This document shows, piece after piece, positions 28,876 to 34,288 of a stretch of 34,288 bases of DNA. The stretch lies in assembly GCA_002783145.1 (NCBI GenBank), contig PFEX01000168.1, positions 17,350 to 51,637 on the forward strand, written 5' to 3'. The stretch comes from Rhodobacteraceae bacterium CG17_big_fil_post_rev_8_21_14_2_50_65_11 (GTDB taxonomy: Bacteria > Pseudomonadota > Alphaproteobacteria > Rhodobacterales > Rhodobacteraceae). The first letter of the stretch is position 1, and each line of letters starts with the position of its first letter. A program made the translations under genes and the position numbers. The notes under the pieces are model-generated. The model searched no databases, was not told the origin of the DNA, and saw only the letters and a program-made list of their open reading frames with translations.

Positions 28876-30710
28876 TGCACTGGCTCGCCAACCTGATCGA
28901 CGCCTTCCGCCCGGCGGACGGCCCGCCGCCCAACCGGCTTGTGGCCTTCTTCCACTGGTGCCTGACAGGGGCGTGGCCGGTGCTGACGCTGGCCGCGCTC
29001 GTCTCCGGTATCGCCGGCGGGCTTGAGGTGGTCTCGGCCCTCGTCCTCGGCCTCGTCATCGACGCGGCGACGGCAACCGACCCCTCCACGATGCTGCAAG
29101 ACAACTGGCCGCTCCTTCTTACCGGGGCGGCGTTCTTCCTGCTGGCCCGGCCGCTGGCCTTCGCCGCCTCATCTGCCGCCAGCACGCTGGTAGTGGCGCC
29201 GGGGGTGAACGTGCTTGTGCTGCAACGGCTGAACCGCCATACGCTGGGCCAGTCCGTCACCTTCTTCGACGACGATTTTGCGGGCCGCATCGCGCAGAAG
29301 CAGATGCAGACGGCAACCGCGATCACCAACGTGGTGACGGAATTCGTCAACGTGGTGGCCTTCGCGCTCGCGTCGCTCGTCGGCTCCCTGCTGCTGCTGA
29401 TCACCATCGACGGGCGCATGGCGGTGGCCCTTTTCATCTGGCTGATCGGCTATTTCGCCACCATCCGCTGGTTCCTGCCGCGGGTGCGCGCCCTGTCCAA
29501 GGACCGCGCCGCCGCCCGCGCCGTCGTCTCGGGGCGGGTCGTGGACACGATCACCAATATCAAGACGGTCAAACTTTTCGCGCATCACGCGTTCGAGGAT
29601 CGTTCGGCCCTGTCGGCGATGGAACATTACCGCCAGAAGGCGATCGGCTTCGGCGTGATCTCGGCGGGGTTCCGGCTGTCGCTGATGACGGTTGCGGGCG
29701 CCCTGCCGGTGATCCTGATCGGCGGCACCGTCTGGCTCTGGACGCAAGGGGGGGCCAGCCCCGGCGACATCGCGGCCACCGGCGCCGTCTCGATCCGAAT
29801 CGCGCAGATGACCGGCTGGGTCAGCTTCGTGCTGATGACCATCTATTCCAACCTCGGCGAGGTGGAGGACGGCATGATCACCCTGTCGCCCGCGCATGGG
29901 CTGACCGATCGCGACGATGCGCGGGACATCGCCCGCGCGCGCGGGGACATCCGGTTCGAAGGTGTCGGCTTCGCCTATGGCCGCGAGGAGGGCGGCGTCA
30001 CCGGCCTGACGCTCGACGTGCAGCCGGGCGAAAAGCTGGGCATCGTCGGCGCGTCGGGCGCGGGCAAATCCACCCTCGTTGCCCTCCTGTTGCGGCTTTA
30101 CGACGCCGAGGCGGGGCGCGTGCTGCTCGATGGCCACGACCTGCGCAACCTGACGCAGGAAAGCCTGCGCCGCCAGATCGCGATGGTCACGCAGGAAACC
30201 GCGATGTTCAACCGCTCGGCCCGCGACAACATCCGCTATGGCCGCCCCGACGCCAGTGAGGAGGAGGTGATCGCCGCGGCCCGGCGCGCCGAGGCGCATG
30301 ACTTCATCCTCGGGCTTAAGGATCACATGGGCCGCACCGGCTACGACGCCTATCTGGGCGAACGCGGCGTGAAACTCTCGGGCGGGCAGCGGCAGCGCAT
30401 CGCGCTGGCCCGCGCCTTCCTCAAGGACGCCCCGATCCTCGTGCTGGACGAGGCGACGAGCGCGCTCGACTCGGAGGTCGAGGCCGCCATCCAGGACACG
30501 CTGGACGAGGTGATGAAAGGCAAGACCGTGATCGCCATCGCGCACCGCCTGTCCACGCTGGCGCAGATGGACAGGATCGTCGTGCTCGACGCCGGCAGGG
30601 TCGTCGAGGACGGGACGCACGCCGCGCTGCTTGATGCGGGCGGGCTTTATGCGCGCTACTGGAACCGGCAATCGGGCGGTTTCATCGGCACCGGGGTGGC
30701 CGCGGAATGA
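28872..30710 (+). CDS. ABC exporter, fused TMD-NBD half-transporter (2)
   Basis: Walker A GASGAGKST, LSGGQRQRIALAR, ILVLDEATSALD; ATGA overlap with first half-transporter; same C-terminal RQSGGFIGT tail. Confidence 0.92.
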   Translation: MMHWLANLIDAFRPADGPPPNRLVAFFHWCLTGAWPVLTLAALVSGIAGGLEVVSALVLGLVIDAATATDPSTMLQDNWPLLLTGAAFFLLARPLAFAASSAASTLVVAPGVNVLVLQRLNRHTLGQSVTFFDDDFAGRIAQKQMQTATAITNVVTEFVNVVAFALASLVGSLLLLITIDGRMAVALFIWLIGYFATIRWFLPRVRALSKDRAAARAVVSGRVVDTITNIKTVKLFAHHAFEDRSALSAMEHYRQKAIGFGVISAGFRLSLMTVAGALPVILIGGTVWLWTQGGASPGDIAATGAVSIRIAQMTGWVSFVLMTIYSNLGEVEDGMITLSPAHGLTDRDDARDIARARGDIRFEGVGFAYGREEGGVTGLTLDVQPGEKLGIVGASGAGKSTLVALLLRLYDAEAGRVLLDGHDLRNLTQESLRRQIAMVTQETAMFNRSARDNIRYGRPDASEEEVIAAARRAEAHDFILGLKDHMGRTGYDAYLGERGVKLSGGQRQRIALARAFLKDAPILVLDEATSALDSEVEAAIQDTLDEVMKGKTVIAIAHRLSTLAQMDRIVVLDAGRVVEDGTHAALLDAGGLYARYWNRQSGGFIGTGVAAE

Positions 30711-30720
30711 AACGGCGCGC

Positions 30721-30858
30721 ATGGACCTTGAAACCGTCAGTTCAGAGGATTTCGGCCGCAGCCTGACCGGCACCGGCGTCAACCTGCTGACCCGCGACGT
30801 GCGCGGGCTGGCAGGGGTCCATGCGCAGGTCTTCGGCCCGGCAATCCGTAAAGCGTAA
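30721..30858 (+). pseudogene. Truncated VOC (glyoxalase-like) gene, N-terminal ~45 codons only
   Basis: MDLETVSSEDFGRSLTGTGVNLLTRDVRGLAGVHAQVFGPAIRKA* resembles the start of a VOC family protein and then stops. Confidence 0.6.
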
Positions 30859-30897
30859 CAGCTTCCCGCGCCGCGCGTTTGGCGTTATCTCCGCGTC

Positions 30898-32112
30898 ATG
30901 GAAATCACGATTCAAAGACTGGGCCACAAGGGCGACGGCATTGCCGAGGGGCCCATCCTCGCCCCCCTCACCCTGCCCGGCGAAACTGTCGCGGGCGAGG
31001 TTGCGGATGGAAGGATGGACGCGCCGCGCATCCTTACCCCCTCGCCCGACCGCGTCACAGCCCCGTGCCGCCATTTTCGCCAATGCGGCGGCTGCGCGCT
31101 GCAACATGCCTCGGACGATTTCGTCGCCCGCTGGAAACAACACGTCGTGGAAACCGCGCTCGCCGCGCAAGGGCTGACCACCGCGTTCCGCCCGCTTCAC
31201 ACCTCGCCACCGCACAGCCGCCGCCGCGCCACGCTGGCCGGGCGGCGCACGAAGAAGGGCGCGCTGATCGGCTTTCACGCCCGCCGCTCCGACACCATCG
31301 TGCAGATCACCGACTGCCACGTCCTGCATCCCGACCTGATGGCCCCGCTGCCCGCATTGGAGCAAATCACGCGCATGGGCGCATCGCGCAGCGCCACGCT
31401 GGCCTTCGCGCTCACCCGGTCCGAGGCCGGGGTCGACTGCGCCGTGACCGGCGGCAAACCGCCCGACGAAGCCTTGCGCCTCACCCTGCCGCGCTTCCGC
31501 GACCGCTTCGCACGCCTCACATGGGACGGCGAGACCGTGTTCACCGACGCGCCCCCGGTGCAAAGCTTCGGCCCCGCCACCGTTACCCCACCCGCCGGGG
31601 CATTCCTCCAGGCCACGCCCGATGGCGAAGCCGCGCTGCTGGCCGCCATGCAAGAGGCGACGGAGGGCGCGACACATATCGTCGATCTCTTCGCGGGCGT
31701 CGGCACCTTCGCCTTGCCGCAGGCCCAAACCGCCCCGGTCCACGCGGTGGAAGGCGCGCCGGAGATGCTGGCCGCGCTCGCCCACGGCGCACGTCATGCC
31801 AGTGGCCTCAAACCCGTCACGACAGAGGCGCGCGATCTCTTCCGCCGCCCCCTGACAGCCGAGGATCTTGCCCGCTTCGACGCCGCCGTGATCGACCCGC
31901 CCCGCGCCGGCGCCGCGGCGCAGGTGCGCGAACTGGCCGCCGCCGCGATCCCGCGCATCGGTTTCGTCTCCTGCAACCCGGTAACCTTCGCGCGCGACGC
32001 GAAAACGCTCACCGGTGCGGGCTACCGCCTCGACTGGGTGCAGGTCATCGACCAGTTCCGCTGGAGCCCCCATGTGGAGCTTGCGGCGCAATTCACCCGG
32101 CCTCATATCTGA
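30898..32112 (+). CDS. Class I SAM-dependent RNA methyltransferase, TrmA/RlmD (uracil-5) family
   Basis: TRAM-like N-terminus, Fe-S cysteines CRHFRQCGGCALQH, VDLFAGVGTFALP, VIDPPRAGA, FVSCNPVTFARD. Confidence 0.92.
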   Translation: MEITIQRLGHKGDGIAEGPILAPLTLPGETVAGEVADGRMDAPRILTPSPDRVTAPCRHFRQCGGCALQHASDDFVARWKQHVVETALAAQGLTTAFRPLHTSPPHSRRRATLAGRRTKKGALIGFHARRSDTIVQITDCHVLHPDLMAPLPALEQITRMGASRSATLAFALTRSEAGVDCAVTGGKPPDEALRLTLPRFRDRFARLTWDGETVFTDAPPVQSFGPATVTPPAGAFLQATPDGEAALLAAMQEATEGATHIVDLFAGVGTFALPQAQTAPVHAVEGAPEMLAALAHGARHASGLKPVTTEARDLFRRPLTAEDLARFDAAVIDPPRAGAAAQVRELAAAAIPRIGFVSCNPVTFARDAKTLTGAGYRLDWVQVIDQFRWSPHVELAAQFTRPHI

Positions 32113-32137
32113 CCCCGGAACCCGAAGGACGACACGC

Positions 32138-32905
32138 ATGCGGCACTGGTTGCAAACCCGGCTGGAAACGGCGCTTGTGCGCAACACGATCATCGGGGTG
32201 ATCCTGTTCAACGCGGGTATCCTCGGGCTGGAAACCTCCGATTCTGCGATGGACCGCGCCGGCGCGCTGATCGTGGCGCTCGACGGCGTTTGCCTTGCGA
32301 TCTTCGTGGCCGAGCTTGCCGCCAAGCTCTTTGCCTATGGGTCGCGCTTCTTCCGCTCCGGCTGGAACATCTTCGACGCGCTCATCATCGGCATCGCGCT
32401 CATTCCCGGGGGACAAGGCTTTTCGGTGCTGCGCTCGCTGCGCATCCTGCGGGTGCTGCGGGTCATCTCGGTGGCCCCGCGCCTGCGCCGGGTGGTGGAG
32501 GGCTTCATCAGCGCCGTGCCCGGCATGGCAAGCGTGTTCCTGCTGATGGGGATCATCTTTTATATCGGCGCGGTGATGACAACGAAGCTCTTCGGCGATG
32601 CCTTCCCCGACTGGTTCGGCACCCTCGGCCGGTCGCTTTACACGCTCTTCCAGATCATGACGCTGGAAAGCTGGTCGATGGGCATCGTCCGCCCGGTGCT
32701 GGAGCTCTACCCCTACGCTTGGGCGTTCTTCGTGCCCTTCATCCTTGTCACCACCTTCGCGGTGGTGAACCTCGTCGTCGGCCTTATCGTGAATTCCATG
32801 CAGGACGCCCATTCCGAGGAAGAAACCGTCCAGACCAGCGCCTACCGCGACGAGGTGCTGGAACGGCTGAAGGCAATCGAGGCGCGGCTCGACGACAGCC
32901 GCTAG
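32138..32905 (+). CDS. Bacterial voltage-gated sodium channel (NaChBac/BacNav-type ion transporter)
   Basis: S4-like SVLRSLRILRVLRVISVAPRLRRVV; selectivity filter FQIMTLESWSMG; six TM-like segments and a charged C-terminal helix. Confidence 0.9.
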   Translation: MRHWLQTRLETALVRNTIIGVILFNAGILGLETSDSAMDRAGALIVALDGVCLAIFVAELAAKLFAYGSRFFRSGWNIFDALIIGIALIPGGQGFSVLRSLRILRVLRVISVAPRLRRVVEGFISAVPGMASVFLLMGIIFYIGAVMTTKLFGDAFPDWFGTLGRSLYTLFQIMTLESWSMGIVRPVLELYPYAWAFFVPFILVTTFAVVNLVVGLIVNSMQDAHSEEETVQTSAYRDEVLERLKAIEARLDDSR

Positions 32906-32925
32906 CCGCGCCTCGGTCCGGCTTT

Positions 32926-33117
32926 CATCTTGGCCAAGATACCTCCGCCTGAGGCATCCCCCCCCCGCGCCATCCCGCGCAATCCCGCGCAGGCGCCGCC
33001 CCGGCACACCGCCCAATCAGATATCCCGTGGCAACGCGGCCAGAGGAGGGCCCCGCAGGGGCTTGACGAGGGGCGCCCGCGGGTCGACGCGCGCCAGCGT
33101 GGCGAAACCCGTTTCAG
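32926..33117. repeat. Copy 2 of the bipartite dispersed intergenic repeat
   Basis: Module A CATCTTGGCCAAGATACCTCCGCCTGAG (from 32926, containing perfect palindrome ATCTTGGCCAAGAT at 32927-32940) and module B CAGCGTGGCGAAACCCGTTTCAG (33095-33117). Confidence 0.6.
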
Positions 33118-33180
33118 GTACACAGGTGGTGCGCGCGGGGTATCGCCCGCTGTAGAGGGCCGCCCCGTTTCAGCGCCGCC

Positions 33181-34288
33181 CTACGCCTTGCTCCGCAGCG
33201 TCGCCACGCCCAGCACGTCGAGCACCTTCGCCTCGATATGCTCCGCGTTCATCGCCGCCGCCGCGTACATGTCGACCGGGCTGGCCTGGTCGATAAAGAT
33301 ATCGGGCAGAACCATCGAGCGGAATTTCAGCCCATGATCGAACACCCCCGCTTCCGCCAATACCTGCGCGACGTGGCTGCCGAAGCCGCCGACCGCGCCT
33401 TCCTCGATGGTGATCAGCGCCTCGTGCTCCGCTGCCAGCCTCAGAACAAGCTCTGAATCCAGGGGTTTGGCGAAGCGCGCATCGGCAATCGTCGGATTGA
33501 TCCCCTTGGCCGACAGCGCCTCGGCGGCGTCCATGACCTCTTTCAGACGGGTTCCGAAAGACAGGATCGCAACGTCCTTTCCCTTGGCGATCATCCGCCC
33601 CTTGCCGATCTCCAGCACCTCGCCACGCTCGGGCATCTCCACGCCCACGCCCTCGCCGCGCGGGTAGCGAAAGGCGATCGGGCCTTCGTCATGTGCCGCC
33701 GCCGTCGCGACCATGTGCACAAGCTCGGCTTCATCGGCCGCCGCCATGACCACGAAGCCCGGCAGGTTGGACAGATACGCCACGTCGAACGACCCTGCAT
33801 GCGTCGCCCCGTCCGCGCCAACCAACCCGGCGCGGTCAATGGCGAATCTGACCGGAAGCCGCTGGATCGCCACGTCATGCACGATCTGGTCGTAGGCGCG
33901 TTGCAGGAAGGTGGAATAGATCGCTGCAAAGGCCTTCATTCCGCCCGCCGCCAGCCCGGCGCAGAATGTCACCGCGTGCTGTTCGGCGATCCCGACATCG
34001 AAACAGCGGCGCGGAAACCGCTCCCCGAACAGGTCAAGGCCGGTGCCGTCGGGCATCGCGGCGGTGACGGCGACGATTTTCTCGTCGGTCTCGGCCTCGC
34101 GGATCAGGCTCTGCGCGAACACCTTGGTATAGGAGGGCGCATTCGACGGCGCCTTCCTCTGCTTCCCCGTCACCACATCGAACGGGGCGCGTGCGTGGCC
34201 CTTGTCCGGCATCTGCTCCGCATGGCTGAAGCCCTTGCCCTTCTGCGTGATCGTGTGGATCAGGATCGGCCCGTCGGCCCGCGCCTTG
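33181..34288 (-). CDS. dxs: 1-deoxy-D-xylulose-5-phosphate synthase (5' end beyond window)
   Basis: [53 protein letters not shown]; frame open to the window edge. Confidence 0.95.
   Translation of the reverse strand, partial: KARADGPILIHTITQKGKGFSHAEQMPDKGHARAPFDVVTGKQRKAPSNAPSYTKVFAQSLIREAETDEKIVAVTAAMPDGTGLDLFGERFPRRCFDVGIAEQHAVTFCAGLAAGGMKAFAAIYSTFLQRAYDQIVHDVAIQRLPVRFAIDRAGLVGADGATHAGSFDVAYLSNLPGFVVMAAADEAELVHMVATAAAHDEGPIAFRYPRGEGVGVEMPERGEVLEIGKGRMIAKGKDVAILSFGTRLKEVMDAAEALSAKGINPTIADARFAKPLDSELVLRLAAEHEALITIEEGAVGGFGSHVAQVLAEAGVFDHGLKFRSMVLPDIFIDQASPVDMYAAAAMNAEHIEAKVLDVLGVATLRSKA

Noticed and set aside
29169-30782. 537-aa minus-strand ORF opposite the second ABC exporter
   Set aside because: Antisense shadow; translation is charged and low-complexity with no family motif.
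30742-32325. 527-aa minus-strand ORF opposite the RNA methyltransferase and channel start
   Set aside because: Antisense shadow spanning two well-supported plus-strand genes.
1-34288. CRISPR array, prophage, secondary-metabolite cluster, tRNA/rRNA genes
   Set aside because: No regularly spaced direct repeats, phage structural genes, PKS/NRPS modules or recognisable structural RNAs other than the FMN riboswitch were seen by eye.

Overview
The window is a dense, GC-rich alphaproteobacterial chromosome segment, Rhodobacteraceae-like in gene content, and consists mostly of housekeeping genes. From left to right it holds: the end of a thiamine ABC transporter (thiB partial, thiP, thiQ); the cytochrome bc1 operon (petABC, minus strand); GNAT, GST and a small membrane-like protein; a PaiB-like FMN-binding protein divergent from an FMN-riboswitch-controlled type II lumazine synthase (ribH2); a Na+/Ca2+ antiporter and dapD; a LOG-family protein; an atypical gap carrying the C-terminal relic of an IS3-like transposase; a phytase-like esterase, mepA, a UMF1-type MFS protein and a thioesterase; yggT; a periplasmic msrA; a sulfotransferase-like protein; argG; ilvA; an Hpt protein divergent from a response-regulator/PP2C phosphatase; NUDIX hydrolases, hslO, a CCA-adding enzyme and a LysE exporter; a tandem pair of ABC exporters; a truncated VOC gene; a TrmA-family methyltransferase; a NaChBac-type sodium channel; and the 3' part of dxs. 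No CRISPR array, prophage, tRNA or rRNA was recognised. The signals most worth a second look are: (1) a near-consensus CtrA site plus a perfect 16-bp palindrome in the Hpt / RR-PP2C divergent promoter; (2) a bipartite dispersed repeat present twice in the same relative orientation, both times in convergent gene junctions; (3) the FMN riboswitch-ribH2 / FMN-binding protein divergon; (4) the voltage-gated Na+ channel with a canonical TLESWSM filter; (5) the IS relic and the truncated VOC gene.
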